DNA of 64,000 nucleotides, taken from the NCBI GenBank assembly GCA_964636885.1, contig CAZWVA010000005.1:1-64000 (forward strand). The letters are read 5' to 3'. Both the position numbers and the translations under genes were made by a program. The stretch is from CAZWVA01 sp964636885 (GTDB lineage Bacteria > Desulfobacterota_D > UBA1144 > Nemesobacterales > CSP1-2). Of the stretch, positions 8,234 to 17,059 are shown one piece after another (within the stretch, counting starts at the first letter, position 1; every line of letters starts with the position of its first letter). The notes below the pieces were generated by a model. The model was not told where the DNA came from. It ran no database searches and saw only the letters and a program-made list of their open reading frames with translations.

Positions 8234-8891
8234 AATCGAAAACATAGTCGAGTTCTTAAACCAAAAACCGCCCCGTGTTAGATTGGGTATTTTAATCGGA
8301 ATAGTATTCGTTCTCCTTGCCCTATTCTGGTATTTTTTCTGGTCCCCGAAATCCGAGGAATTAAAAAGGGCCAGGGCCGACCTCCAGAGGGAAGAGAAGA
8401 GGTTAAACGAATATGAGCAGGTAGCCAGAGAACTCCCCAGATTCGAAAAGGAGTTTGAGAGACTGAACAGGGAATTTCGGGAATCCGCCCGCAAGCTACC
8501 CGAAGAGAAGGAGATTCCAAGCCTGATTGACAGTATATATGCCGCCGTAGCCGGTTCCGGTCTGGAATCCAATACATTTGCCCCTAAGGGAGAGGTGAAG
8601 AAGGATATATACGCCGAGATCCCTATAGAGATGAAGGTTTATGGCTCTTATTTTAGCCTGGCGAGCTTCTTTGACAGGGTCTCAAGGCTTCCAAGGATAG
8701 TGAATGTGAGGGACCTTAACCTAATCCGGGAGGAGAAGAGAAGCGGAGGTGACACCACGGTTCTAAGTGCCGACTTTACCACGGTCACCTTCAGATTGCT
8801 TCCGCCTGGTTCTACCAAAGCAGAGACGAAGACGAAGGGGAAAAGGGGGAAAAAGGCGATAACAAAACCCGGACAAGAAGAAGGAGGATGA
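8226..8891 (+). CDS. pilO: Type IV pilus assembly protein PilO
   Basis: Inner-membrane partner of PilN. It has a cytoplasmic stub, one TM helix (LGILIGIVFVLLALFWYFFW, about residues 20-39), a coiled coil (44-90) and a periplasmic domain with the family-like VYGSYFSLASFFDRVSRLPRIVNV strand-helix region. ATG 8226 (MGRIENIVEF) is preferred to the GTG two codons earlier. It overlaps the end of pilN. The Lys-rich C-terminal tail (GKRGKKA) is variable in the family. The last codons carry the AAGGAGG used by pilP. Confidence 0.9.
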   Translation: MGRIENIVEFLNQKPPRVRLGILIGIVFVLLALFWYFFWSPKSEELKRARADLQREEKRLNEYEQVARELPRFEKEFERLNREFRESARKLPEEKEIPSLIDSIYAAVAGSGLESNTFAPKGEVKKDIYAEIPIEMKVYGSYFSLASFFDRVSRLPRIVNVRDLNLIREEKRSGGDTTVLSADFTTVTFRLLPPGSTKAETKTKGKRGKKAITKPGQEEGG

Positions 8892-8892
8892 G

Positions 8893-9363
8893 ATTATAAG
8901 AGCGCTTGGAGCCCTTTTTTTTCTAGTATTCGCTTTATCTGTTTTATGCGTAAAGGCGGAGGAAACTGGAGAGGCAAGCACAGTTGCTTCGCCTCCATCC
9001 GAAAGGCCGCTCTATAATCCTGCCGGTAAACGCGATCCTTTCAGGCCGTTTATAAGGATAGTCGAACAGAAGGAAGTAAAGCCCCAGATAAGCCAGTTGG
9101 TTCCGCCGATAAAGAGGTATCCTCTCGAGGAATTTAGGCTAGTTGGCATCCTATGGACGGGACAGCAACCAAAGGCCATGATCGTTGATCCCGAGAAAAA
9201 CACCTACGTCCTCGGAATCGGAGACGAGATAGGAAACAGCCAAGGGAAGATAGTGGAGATTAGGGATAACGGTATTCTCGTAGAAGAGAAAAAGCAGTTT
9301 GAAGACATATTCGGTCAGAAAAGGATCGAGATTAAGAAGTCCATCCTGGCGTTTAGAGAATAG
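8893..9363 (+). CDS. pilP: Type IV pilus assembly protein PilP, unusual or damaged start
   Basis: PilP couples PilO to the secretin PilQ. The frame has no ATG/GTG/TTG until TTG 9097, yet it is open and clearly coding upstream to 8893. It encodes a signal peptide (IIRALGALFFLVFALSVLCV, then KA|EE) and the RDPFRP-like KRDPFRPF motif of PilP. Read from 8893 it has 156 codons, the normal family length. Two explanations fit: an ATT start at 8893, five bases after AAGGAGG, or a one-base deletion. In the second case ATG 8888, overlapping the pilO stop as ATGA, would be the start; as written that ATG meets TAA after three codons. The second half (PLEEFRLVGILWTGQQPKAM) is the beta-domain. Confidence 0.85.
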   Translation: MIRALGALFFLVFALSVLCVKAEETGEASTVASPPSERPLYNPAGKRDPFRPFIRIVEQKEVKPQISQLVPPIKRYPLEEFRLVGILWTGQQPKAMIVDPEKNTYVLGIGDEIGNSQGKIVEIRDNGILVEEKKQFEDIFGQKRIEIKKSILAFRE

Positions 9364-9416
9364 CGATATGGAGAGATAGTAAGAAGCAAAGATTCTTAAA
9401 GGAGGAGGACGGTGGA

Positions 9417-11318
9417 ATGAAATTCCTGCTTAGGGCGATCTTCATCGGTGTTTGTTTAATCGGATTCCCTTTGATCTCTAATTCCCAGACGACAGAAAAG
9501 AGCGAGTCTCCGGCCATTATCAAAGATGGTGCCTCTAGTGCGATTGAAGAGCCACCCTCCATCCCGCAGGCGGCCCAGCCAAAGCAGCCCCCCCTTACCC
9601 CTTCCTCTACACAGCCCAATCCGGTTGGCCTAAATAGGGTTGAGAGCATAGATTTTGAGTCCCTAGACGGGGCGGGGCTTGTCACTATTAGGACAACCGC
9701 TCCTGTAAAATACGAGGAGCTTCCAAAGGAAAAGGGGAGATTCGGTGTAAGGCTTGAAGGTGTATACCTGTCGGATGAGCTTCAGGTTTCAAGAGACGTA
9801 AAGGACTTTGATAGCCCCGTAAATTTTGTATCCTCTTTTAGGGATCCGGCTAGGGAAAGCGACGTGATACTCTCTTTGGAATTAAAGGAAGACGTGCCTT
9901 CTCAGCTTGAGCAAAAGGGAAATGTAATCACCATTAGAATCGGTATGACAAGGGAAGAACGGAAGATGGCTGAGAAGGAGGAGGTTCAGGTTGTAGAGGA
10001 AGAGAAGCCTACCTGGGCCTTTGATTTTCGTACGGCGACCACACCGGGGGCAAAGAAGGCATATCGCGGACAGCTCGTCTCCTTTGATTTTAAGGATGCT
10101 GACATAAGGGATGTGCTTAGAATCCTTGCCGACATAAGCGGTTTTAATATCATAGTTTCGAGTGAAGTAAAGGGTACCGTTACGTTAAAGCTTTCAAATG
10201 TTCCATGGGATCAGGCCCTCGATGTCGTTCTTGAGGATGCTGGGCTTGGTGCGTTTGTTGAAGGGAACGTGATTAAGGTAGCTCCCCTTAAGGCGCTTCA
10301 GCAGAGGCAATCCGCAATGCAGGCTGCCGCCAAGTCGAAGGAACAGCTTGAACCCCTTACCACAAAGCAGGTTTTTGTGAACTACGCCTCCGCTGAGGAG
10401 TTGGTACCACTTGCAGAACCGCTTCTAAGTGAAAGAGGTGAAATAAAGGTGGATACCCGTACCAATAGCCTTCTCATAACCGATACAGGCGCCAGGGTTA
10501 CTCAGATTGAAGAACTCGTTAGAAGCCTCGATACGAGAACCCCTCAGGTCTTGATAGAGTCCCGTATCGTTCAGGCAACCCTCGACTTCACGCGTGAACT
10601 CGGCGTGCAGTGGGGGTTTAATTACAGGGCCTCTGCCGCTACGGGGAATCCAACCGGGGCGATCTTCCCTTCGAGCATCGGGGTGGGTGGTGTTACCCCA
10701 GGTAATCCTGGTCCCTTTGGATCCATTGGAGAGAACTTCATTGTAGACCTTCCCGCCGCCGTCGGCACGGGATCCGGCGGAGCATTGGGAATAGTACTAG
10801 GAAGCATCACGGGGGCCTACGATCTCGATATAAGGCTCTCTGCCCTTGAGAACAGGGGTGATGGGAGGGTTCTCTCATCTCCCAAGGTCTTAACCCTCGA
10901 TAACATACCTGCAAGGATCGAGCAGGGCGTGTCAATTCCGTTTCTCAGCGTCTCTGCGGCTGGAACTCAGACCCAGTTTGTGGATGCGACACTTAGGCTT
11001 GAGGTCACCCCTCACGTGACAAACGACGGCAGGGTCCTTATGAACATAAAGGTTACGGACAACGCCCCTGATCCCTCGATTGTTGGGGCTAACGGTCAGC
11101 CCGCTATAAGGAGAAACGAGGCCGAGACACAGGTTCTTTCAATCGATGGTGAGACGATCGTGATTGGAGGTATCTTCACAAGGACCTCGACCGAGAACCT
11201 AAACGGGATCCCCTGGTTTTCGAGAATCCCGCTTCTTGGATTCCTATTCAGAAACACCCAGACCGTCGATCAGAGAAGAGAACTCTTGGTATTTATAACG
11301 CCAAGGATCATAAGATAG
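9417..11318 (+). CDS. pilQ: Type IV pilus secretin PilQ
   Basis: Outer-membrane secretin through which the pilus leaves the cell. It has 633 residues: signal peptide (1-23), low-complexity Pro/Gln stretch (40-65), AMIN domain (about 75-180), secretin N0/STN domain (VSFDFKDADIRDVLRILADISG, about 222), NolW domain (about 318-372) and the C-terminal secretin barrel with RVLSSPKVLTLDNIPA and ending GFLFRNTQTVDQRRELLVFITPRII. AAGGAGGAGG lies nine bases before the ATG. It is the last conserved gene of the pilMNOPQ operon. Confidence 0.96.
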   Translation: MKFLLRAIFIGVCLIGFPLISNSQTTEKSESPAIIKDGASSAIEEPPSIPQAAQPKQPPLTPSSTQPNPVGLNRVESIDFESLDGAGLVTIRTTAPVKYEELPKEKGRFGVRLEGVYLSDELQVSRDVKDFDSPVNFVSSFRDPARESDVILSLELKEDVPSQLEQKGNVITIRIGMTREERKMAEKEEVQVVEEEKPTWAFDFRTATTPGAKKAYRGQLVSFDFKDADIRDVLRILADISGFNIIVSSEVKGTVTLKLSNVPWDQALDVVLEDAGLGAFVEGNVIKVAPLKALQQRQSAMQAAAKSKEQLEPLTTKQVFVNYASAEELVPLAEPLLSERGEIKVDTRTNSLLITDTGARVTQIEELVRSLDTRTPQVLIESRIVQATLDFTRELGVQWGFNYRASAATGNPTGAIFPSSIGVGGVTPGNPGPFGSIGENFIVDLPAAVGTGSGGALGIVLGSITGAYDLDIRLSALENRGDGRVLSSPKVLTLDNIPARIEQGVSIPFLSVSAAGTQTQFVDATLRLEVTPHVTNDGRVLMNIKVTDNAPDPSIVGANGQPAIRRNEAETQVLSIDGETIVIGGIFTRTSTENLNGIPWFSRIPLLGFLFRNTQTVDQRRELLVFITPRIIR

Positions 11319-11351
11319 AAAGAATAATCGGATTAAAGGAGGATAGGAAGA

Positions 11352-11924
11352 ATGAGTAAACCCCTTTTGGGTTTCATGTTGTTTCCAAGCGTTGTCGTCT
11401 TTACGCTTATCGTTGGAATAATAGGGCTAAGCTGTACGGGGGAGAACCCACCTTTTGCCCCCTTTAACTCAACTGTGACTATTCTAAACCCACCAGGGGA
11501 TGTTACTATTCCCCCAAACGCCATTTCACCACAGGGTCCCTTTAACGCACTTGTCCTTGACCCGGATGGAAACCCGTTAAACGACGTAAGGGTCACGTTT
11601 ATCCTTTCTTTTGCGGGAGCGAACGATTTTGTAGTGGACACGAATGGGGACGGAATACCCGATGCCCGTGCCCTTCAACTGGTCGATCCCGATGCTTGTC
11701 AGCCCGTTTCGGATAATTGCCTCCTTGTTCCGATATCCGAGTGGTTTGACTTGGGGGCCTTCTGCGATTCTCCATGTACAAAACTCACAGACGACCGCGG
11801 GATTGCAGACATAGTCATACTCATAAGCAATCCAAACGGTAACCTCATAATAGACCCTGCAACATTCGAGGCCTCGATAGAGACGGATGTCGATAGCGTT
11901 ACCTTTACCGTCAATGTTCCGTGA
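11352..11924 (+). CDS. Predicted lipoprotein with Ig-like (Big_1-type) fold
   Basis: A 190-residue exported protein. The N-terminal hydrophobic segment ends at IIGLSC (about residues 24-29), a plausible lipobox. The rest is beta-rich with NALVLDPDGNPLNDVRVTFIL and later DDRGIADIVILIS, the pattern of bacterial Ig-like/invasin repeats. A DTNGDGIPDA segment resembles a calcium-binding Dx[DN]xDG loop. There are four further Cys residues between about 118 and 140. It starts 33 bases after pilQ with AAAGGAGG before the ATG, so it is probably cotranscribed. Whether it works with the pilus is unknown. Confidence 0.7.
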   Translation: MSKPLLGFMLFPSVVVFTLIVGIIGLSCTGENPPFAPFNSTVTILNPPGDVTIPPNAISPQGPFNALVLDPDGNPLNDVRVTFILSFAGANDFVVDTNGDGIPDARALQLVDPDACQPVSDNCLLVPISEWFDLGAFCDSPCTKLTDDRGIADIVILISNPNGNLIIDPATFEASIETDVDSVTFTVNVP

Positions 11925-11958
11925 TGGAAAAATCTCTTTTTAAAGGGAGGGGCGAATT

Positions 11959-12849
11959 TTGAAAAGGACATTAAAAACCTCAGGTAAAAACCCATCAAAG
12001 CAGATAATCGCATTGTCCGTGTTGTTTGCATTCGTATTGCTTTTAGGGGCTTCATGCGTCAACGATTTGGATAACGAGTCTTCCCAGGACCCCTTTGGTG
12101 ACAAGCAGATCCTCGTTGATCCCAATCCGGATGTTCTATTCGGGAATGGGTCTCATGAGAGTGAGATCGAGGTTATCGTGAATCCCGCCACGGTTCAAGA
12201 TGGATCAGGTATCGTATTTAATCTCACGGGCTCAGATCTGCCTAGCAATCTAAGGGGTTGTTTACGAAACGCGGATACCGTTATTTCGGGTGCTCATGCC
12301 TTTGCCGATTATATTGGCGGGATCTTCATCGCATCGTCGGCCGAACTCCAGGCGAGTGAGCCTCCTACGGCTAGGGTGAATGTGGCGGCCTCCGTGACCC
12401 CACCCGGTGGAGGGGATTCGGACTCCAATTTCGGTACCGTAATTCTAAACGGCGTCGGCATGATACCCCCTGAGGATATAGAGGACCTTGTAACCAACCC
12501 AGCCGATAGTCCCACATCCATATTCGTCACACTGGAGTTTCAAACCGTTGGCATTCCTCCGGGAACGACAGTGAGTTTCACGGTTAGCCGCCCTGACCTT
12601 GGAAGCCTAAACCCTACCTCGACCCCTGTGGTTGGATCTGAGGAGAGCGGTTTAGCCGCTACTCAGTATACAACTGTAAACAATACCGGTGGAACCCAGG
12701 TTGTAACCGCAAGGGTAGTCCTTCCCAACCCCTTTGATATTGATCCAAACTGCCCGAATGTCCCGGAGGCGGACAGGACTATAGAAGAAGTCGTCGTAGT
12801 TACCCAGTCTGTTCCTGAACCAACCCCTGCGCCCACCCCGACTCCCTGA
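11959..12849 (+). CDS. Predicted lipoprotein, function unknown
   Basis: A 296-residue protein with a strong lipobox (LLLGASC, about residues 27-33). The body is beta-rich and Ser/Thr/Pro-rich. It contains VSFTVSRPDLGSLNPTS and VTARVVLPNP segments that resemble the Ig-like domain of the preceding gene. The C-terminus is a short Pro-rich tail (EPTPAPTPTP). The TTG start at 11959 is backed by GGGAGGGG nine bases upstream. It follows the preceding lipoprotein by 34 bases, and a terminator lies 40 bases after it, so it closes the pil transcription unit. Confidence 0.7.
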   Translation: MKRTLKTSGKNPSKQIIALSVLFAFVLLLGASCVNDLDNESSQDPFGDKQILVDPNPDVLFGNGSHESEIEVIVNPATVQDGSGIVFNLTGSDLPSNLRGCLRNADTVISGAHAFADYIGGIFIASSAELQASEPPTARVNVAASVTPPGGGDSDSNFGTVILNGVGMIPPEDIEDLVTNPADSPTSIFVTLEFQTVGIPPGTTVSFTVSRPDLGSLNPTSTPVVGSEESGLAATQYTTVNNTGGTQVVTARVVLPNPFDIDPNCPNVPEADRTIEEVVVVTQSVPEPTPAPTPTP

Positions 12850-12888
12850 CCTTGAGCGTTTCTATATATTCGCCGGTCTAAGATAAAG

Positions 12889-12916
12889 AGCGCGGAGCTC
12901 GGTCTCTGCGCTTTTT
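12889..12916 (+). terminator. Rho-independent terminator of the pil operon
   Basis: A 9-bp stem (AGCGCGGAG with CTCTGCGCT, one G-T pair) with a 6-base loop is followed directly by TTTTT. It lies 40 bases after the last lipoprotein gene. Confidence 0.8.
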
Positions 12917-12925
12917 GTCTCTAGC

Positions 12926-12954
12926 TTGACTTAACTCTCGACTTTTTGTTTAAT
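12926..12954 (+). promoter_or_regulatory. Promoter for the aldehyde dehydrogenase gene
   Basis: TTGACT, 17 bases, TTTAAT, placed just after the pil terminator and about 80 bases before the ATG at 13036. Confidence 0.45.
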
Positions 12955-12969
12955 ATCTAGGTGGGTAGT

Positions 12970-13018
12970 TCGTGGAGAGGGGTTGGGTTATAGGAAGGTG
13001 CGTGTCTTATCTCCACGA
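12970..13018 (+). repeat. 9-bp inverted repeat in 5' leader of the ALDH gene
   Basis: TCGTGGAGA (12970-12978) is perfectly complementary to TCTCCACGA (13010-13018), with 31 bases between. The right arm ends five bases before the ribosome-binding site AAGGAGGG, so a folded leader could affect translation. Confidence 0.4.
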
Positions 13019-13035
13019 CTATCAAGGAGGGAATC

Positions 13036-14478
13036 ATGGCTAAGGAATACGGGTTCTTGGTTAATGGTAAGTGGCTAAAAGGCGAGAGGAAAAGAGAGGT
13101 AAAGAGCCCTTATAACGATGAGGTTGTAGGTGTTATAAACATCCCCTCCCCAAAAGAGGCTAGAGAGGCGATTGACGGTGCCGAGAAGGCCTTCGAGAGA
13201 TTCAAGAACGCCCCGAGTTATGAGAGAAGCCAGATTCTAAGGAGGATCGTGGACGGCATCGAAAGGAGAAAAGAGGAGTTTGCAAGGGCCCTTGTGGAGG
13301 AAGGGGGAAAACCACTAAAAACGGCAAGGCTCGAGGTAAACCGTGCCATGATGACCTTTACGGTTGCATCGGAGGAGGCAAACAGATTTGCCGGTGGGGA
13401 GATTATTCCGATTGATATCGTTCCTGGAAACGAGGAGAGGTTTGGAATGGTAAGGCGGTTTCCACTCGGAATCGTAATGGGAATCTCTCCTTTTAATTTT
13501 CCTCTAAACCTCGTTGCTCACAAGGTTGCCCCCGCAATAGCATCTGGAAACGTGATGATCCTTAAACCCGCATCTCAAACCCCGCTCTCTGCACTTAAGC
13601 TCGGAGAGGTCGTTATGGAGGCGGGGATGCTCCCCGGTGGACTCAATATCCTTCCCCTCCCCGGCTCACAGATTGAACCCGTAATTGAGGACGAGAGGAT
13701 TAGAAAGGTCTCATTCACGGGAAGCGACGAGATCGGATGGGAGCTCATGAGGAAGTTCTCGAAGAAGAGGGTCACACTTGAGCTTGGGGGCAATGCGGCA
13801 TGCATTATAGACGAAGATCCGCCGGATATGGAGTTTGCAGCCACAAGAAGCGCATGGGGGGCATTCTATCAGGCCGGTCAGAGTTGTATATCGGTTCAGA
13901 GGATGTACATCCATGAGAGGATATTCGATGAGTTCTTAGATAGGTTCATATCGGCGACAAAGGCCCTTAAGGTTGGAGACCCGATGCTCGAGGACACGGA
14001 CGTGGGGCCCGTTATCGATAACGATTCGGCAGATAGGATAATGAATTGGATTGACGAGGCCATAAATATGGGGGCAAAACTCCTTGCGGGAGGACAGAGG
14101 GATGGCCGCTTGATCCAGCCCACCATCTTAACCAACGTTCCTTCAACCTGCAAGGTGAGTTGTGACGAGGTGTTTGGGCCTGTGGTCCAGATAGAGAGGT
14201 ACAGGGATTTTGACGAGGTCCTTGGTTGGGTAAACGATTCCAGATTCGGACTTCAAGCCGGGGTGTTTACAAAAGACATGAAGAAGGCGTTTAAGGCCTA
14301 TAGCGTCCTTAACGTAGGCGGGGTTATCGTGAACGACGTTCCGAGCTTCAGGGTTGAGAATATGCCCTATGGCGGCGTTAAGGACTCGGGTGTGGGAAGA
14401 GAGGGGGTCAGGTATGCGATGGAGGAGATGACGGAATTAAAACTAATGGTCGTGAATCTTAAGAATTACGGCACGTAG
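13036..14478 (+). CDS. NAD(P)-dependent aldehyde dehydrogenase
   Basis: A 480-residue member of the ALDH superfamily, oxidising an aldehyde to the acid (or CoA ester). Visible: cofactor-binding GISPFNFPLNLVAHKVAPA and LKPASQTP, the Rossmann-turn motif FTGSDEIG (about residue 228), the general-base Glu in VTLELGGNAACI (about 250) and the nucleophilic Cys in QAGQSCISVQR (about 285). The substrate is uncertain. It sits next to acyl-CoA and methylmalonyl-CoA genes and a TetR regulator, which suggests a role in acid or semialdehyde catabolism. AAGGAGGG lies before the ATG. Confidence 0.88.
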   Translation: MAKEYGFLVNGKWLKGERKREVKSPYNDEVVGVINIPSPKEAREAIDGAEKAFERFKNAPSYERSQILRRIVDGIERRKEEFARALVEEGGKPLKTARLEVNRAMMTFTVASEEANRFAGGEIIPIDIVPGNEERFGMVRRFPLGIVMGISPFNFPLNLVAHKVAPAIASGNVMILKPASQTPLSALKLGEVVMEAGMLPGGLNILPLPGSQIEPVIEDERIRKVSFTGSDEIGWELMRKFSKKRVTLELGGNAACIIDEDPPDMEFAATRSAWGAFYQAGQSCISVQRMYIHERIFDEFLDRFISATKALKVGDPMLEDTDVGPVIDNDSADRIMNWIDEAINMGAKLLAGGQRDGRLIQPTILTNVPSTCKVSCDEVFGPVVQIERYRDFDEVLGWVNDSRFGLQAGVFTKDMKKAFKAYSVLNVGGVIVNDVPSFRVENMPYGGVKDSGVGREGVRYAMEEMTELKLMVVNLKNYGT

Positions 14479-14541
14479 AGGGCCCTGTTCTTTATTCTAC
14501 CCGTATCGGATGCGTCTAGGCGTTCTTGTATATTTGAGGAG

Positions 14542-15195
14542 TTGAGAATCGGCATGGCTGAAACGAAGAGGATCGAATCTCAGATAAAGGACAAGAGACT
14601 TGTAGAGGTCCGAAGAAGGGAGATCGTAAATGCGGCGGTTGATCTTTTCATAAGAAAGGGTTTTCACAAGACAACCGTGCGCGAGATCGCACGGAAATTC
14701 GGGATGAGTATAGGAACGCTATACGAGTACATAAGGACAAAGGAGGACATACTGTACCTCGTCTGCGACTATATACACTCAAACGTAAGGGAGAAGGTGA
14801 AACCCTCTTTGACCGTAGATGGCGATTCTGTGGATACGCTAAGGAGGGCCATCCACTCGTATATCACCATAATCGACGAGATGCAGGACTACCTTCTCTT
14901 TCTATATCAGGAGACGAAGTCCCTAAGCCCCGAGGCCAGAAAGTACATATTTAGAGCAGAGGAGGAGATGACGGGGATTTTTGAGGAGATCCTGATGAGA
15001 GGGGTTGAGGATGGTAGCTTCTCTATAGATAAGAGGGACGTGAACCTCGTGTCCCATAACATAATGGTACTAGGGCATATGTGGGCGTTTAGAAGATGGG
15101 TTCTTCGGAGGAACTACACCCTTAATAGGTATATAGAGGCACAGACAGAGCTCATCTTAAGAGGGATAACCACAGGGGAGAGGCCTTCCGTATAG
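14542..15195 (+). CDS. TetR/AcrR family transcriptional regulator
   Basis: An N-terminal HTH of the TetR family (IVNAAVDLFIRKGFHKTTVR then EIARKFGMSIGTLYEYIRTK, about residues 32-72) is followed by an all-helical ligand domain. It resembles the regulators that control acyl-CoA metabolism. The start may be TTG 14542 or ATG 14554; the GAGGAG just before 14542 is closer than ideal to the TTG and slightly far from the ATG. It lies between ALDH and the acyl-CoA dehydrogenase. Two matching dyads (16881, 17060) before the latter are likely operators, but no such dyad is seen before this gene itself. Confidence 0.88.
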   Translation: MRIGMAETKRIESQIKDKRLVEVRRREIVNAAVDLFIRKGFHKTTVREIARKFGMSIGTLYEYIRTKEDILYLVCDYIHSNVREKVKPSLTVDGDSVDTLRRAIHSYITIIDEMQDYLLFLYQETKSLSPEARKYIFRAEEEMTGIFEEILMRGVEDGSFSIDKRDVNLVSHNIMVLGHMWAFRRWVLRRNYTLNRYIEAQTELILRGITTGERPSV

Positions 15196-15383
15196 AAAAG
15201 ATATTCTACTATAACAAACTATGGATTCTCACACCACACCTGTCTCTGATTTTTCTTCTACGTAGGTTCATCCCTGCACAGAAAACCGTGATCGTCCTCT
15301 ATTTTCCTGCTGTCTCCTGCAGCAGTGTCCGAGTCTACAGAAGTGGTGATGCGCCAACAGTGGAAGGTGGAGCAGAGATACTC

Positions 15384-16589
15384 TTACTTGATGACAACCG
15401 CTTTGGCCAGCATCGTATCCACCAAGGTCGAACCGTCGGGTGCTCGGCGAATAAAACGCAGCCGATGCCGCGTGAGGTTGGTGTTGTTGACGAACTCACC
15501 ATAGAGTTCAAGCGTGACCCCATTTGGAAGCTTCATCTGATCGACAGGTACCATCTGGCTCAGCGCGCCTCCGAGTCCCCTTGCGACCGGACTGTCGGCA
15601 GGTGCGACCGCGTCACCGAGCTTTTCAGCTTGGCCGAGATTGCCAACGAAGGCCGGACCTTCTACGTTCCCGACAGAGGTAGGGCCCGCTATCTGCATGT
15701 GATGCGGGAGTCTGGTGACTGCCGAGAACCCGATGTTTCGAAGACCCCTCTCCCAGGGGAACAGATGACGGATCTCCTTGCTGAATGGAAAACTCGATCC
15801 CGTCACGGGAATCACTCCGGTCGACTGAAGCGTGAAATGGGGAGACGTAAACCGCTCGAGGATGTTGACCTGGCATGACATCCCACTTGGTTCCGTTTCT
15901 ATTTCCACTCTGATGGTCTCCTGCCATTCGACGCCAAAAAACCATCGCCCTCGCCAGTCTGTTATGGGAGCTCCAGATACCGGGTTGAGGGTTACCTCAG
16001 CCACATCAGTGTCGAATTCGCCAGTCGTCCCAGTAGGTGTCGTGTCCTTTGAAGCTGCTCGACGTACTCGTAGGGGCACGTAAGCATCCTCGGAGATACC
16101 CGCCATCCCAAAGAGAGATACCGGACCGAATATTACACCAGCAAGCACATCCACTGCACTCGCACCCGACGGAGCTTGCGTCATCGGGCCCTTATCTACC
16201 GTGAACTCTGAAAGGATGCCGAAGGTACTGCCAATATCGTCATCAGCGTCACAATCGGGTCGAACGTCCGTGCCATCGCTTATGAACGCCTTCACCTCGG
16301 TTACGCCCATAATTGGATTGTTCCAATAGATGTAAAGCGTATCATTGTGAGAAACGGGATTGCCGTCAGCTGCGAAGCTCTCGTACTGCAACTGGTATTT
16401 TACATAGCCTTCGGTGCCCGTAATAGGACCACCGGATTCGCTCTTGAAACGATGCACCTCACCGGGAAGTATCTGGTCATGGGGGTTCAGGGCCGGTGTC
16501 CACTCTCCCCAGCAATGGTGCTCAGCACTCTTGGTGAGCACGATATCGGTAGCATTCTGGATATCGATCGTTACGGTTCTCGCGGGCAT
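15384..16589 (-). CDS. Aegerolysin-like protein with long C-terminal extension, likely horizontally acquired
   Basis: A 401-residue protein with no signal peptide. The first ~110 residues follow the aegerolysin/ET79 pattern: TVTIDIQNATDIVL strand, CWGEW (about 26-30), then ILPGEVHRFKSESGGPITGT and EGYVKYQL, then LYIYWNNP (about 88-95). Aegerolysins are small beta-sandwich membrane-lipid-binding proteins. The remaining ~290 residues are not recognised. An excellent AAGGAGG lies eight bases before the ATG. Arg codons are mixed CGG/CGT/CGC/CGA, unlike the AGG/AGA of native genes. It interrupts a TetR/acyl-CoA block on the opposite strand. The family assignment rests on motif recall and is moderate; the foreign codon use is directly visible. 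Confidence 0.6.
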   Translation of the reverse strand: MPARTVTIDIQNATDIVLTKSAEHHCWGEWTPALNPHDQILPGEVHRFKSESGGPITGTEGYVKYQLQYESFAADGNPVSHNDTLYIYWNNPIMGVTEVKAFISDGTDVRPDCDADDDIGSTFGILSEFTVDKGPMTQAPSGASAVDVLAGVIFGPVSLFGMAGISEDAYVPLRVRRAASKDTTPTGTTGEFDTDVAEVTLNPVSGAPITDWRGRWFFGVEWQETIRVEIETEPSGMSCQVNILERFTSPHFTLQSTGVIPVTGSSFPFSKEIRHLFPWERGLRNIGFSAVTRLPHHMQIAGPTSVGNVEGPAFVGNLGQAEKLGDAVAPADSPVARGLGGALSQMVPVDQMKLPNGVTLELYGEFVNNTNLTRHRLRFIRRAPDGSTLVDTMLAKAVVIK

Positions 16590-16715
16590 TCTAATTTCCT
16601 CCTTTCTGAGGTCACAGAAAAGGTGGCATTGCTACTGCTACATCGCCTAATAATTGGCCTGCAAAAAATTCAGTGTGACTCTCCCTAATTCTGTGCACGG
16701 GCTTTTTACTTTTCT

Positions 16716-16745
16716 ATTCTCTCATAAAGGGGAGCCTAATGTCAA
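16716..16745 (-). promoter_or_regulatory. Candidate promoter for the aegerolysin-like gene
   Basis: On the minus strand TTGACA (16745-16740), 18 bases, GAGAAT (16721-16716), about 125 bases before the gene's ATG. Confidence 0.35.
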
Positions 16746-16880
16746 GCAAAATTCTATTTCGATTGTCCTTTCTACAAAAAAGAAGGTTCCTTGCCCATTT
16801 GTCTAGCTTGAAAACTTGAGGGATAAGAAAAATTTTTATATCACTACCTAAAAGTGAGATACCTCTTTTTCATCATAAGT

Positions 16881-16896
16881 GAGCGAACGTTCAATC
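16881..16896. promoter_or_regulatory. TetR-type operator, upstream copy
   Basis: GA-gc-GAACGTTC-aa-TC has an 8-base perfect palindromic core and matching outer GA/TC. It matches the copy at 17060 in 13 of 16 bases and lies 179 bases before it. It resembles known fatty-acid/acyl-CoA TetR operators. Confidence 0.6.
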
Positions 16897-17017
16897 TAAA
16901 GTGGATCTAAGGACTAACACAAGGGTTCCAGAACCGTTTCAGATATGAGGGACTTATAAAAAGATCCGATGATCCATCTACACTATAAAAGGTTTTTTTG
17001 CTTTCTTTCGAGAAGGC

Positions 17018-17047
17018 TTGACATATATAGAAAGGGTGTTTTACAAT
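17018..17047 (+). promoter_or_regulatory. Promoter of the acyl-CoA dehydrogenase / mutase operon
   Basis: TTGACA at 17018, then TACAAT at 17042 with 18-base spacing (or TTACAA with 17). Initiation is expected near 17054, so the operator at 17060 would lie just after the start point, a position suited to repression. Confidence 0.7.
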
Positions 17048-17059
17048 AAAATAGTAACC

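Noticed and set aside
15288..15878. 196-codon frame opposite the aegerolysin-like gene
   Set aside because: It is a shadow of the minus-strand gene, which has a strong ribosome-binding site and recognisable motifs.
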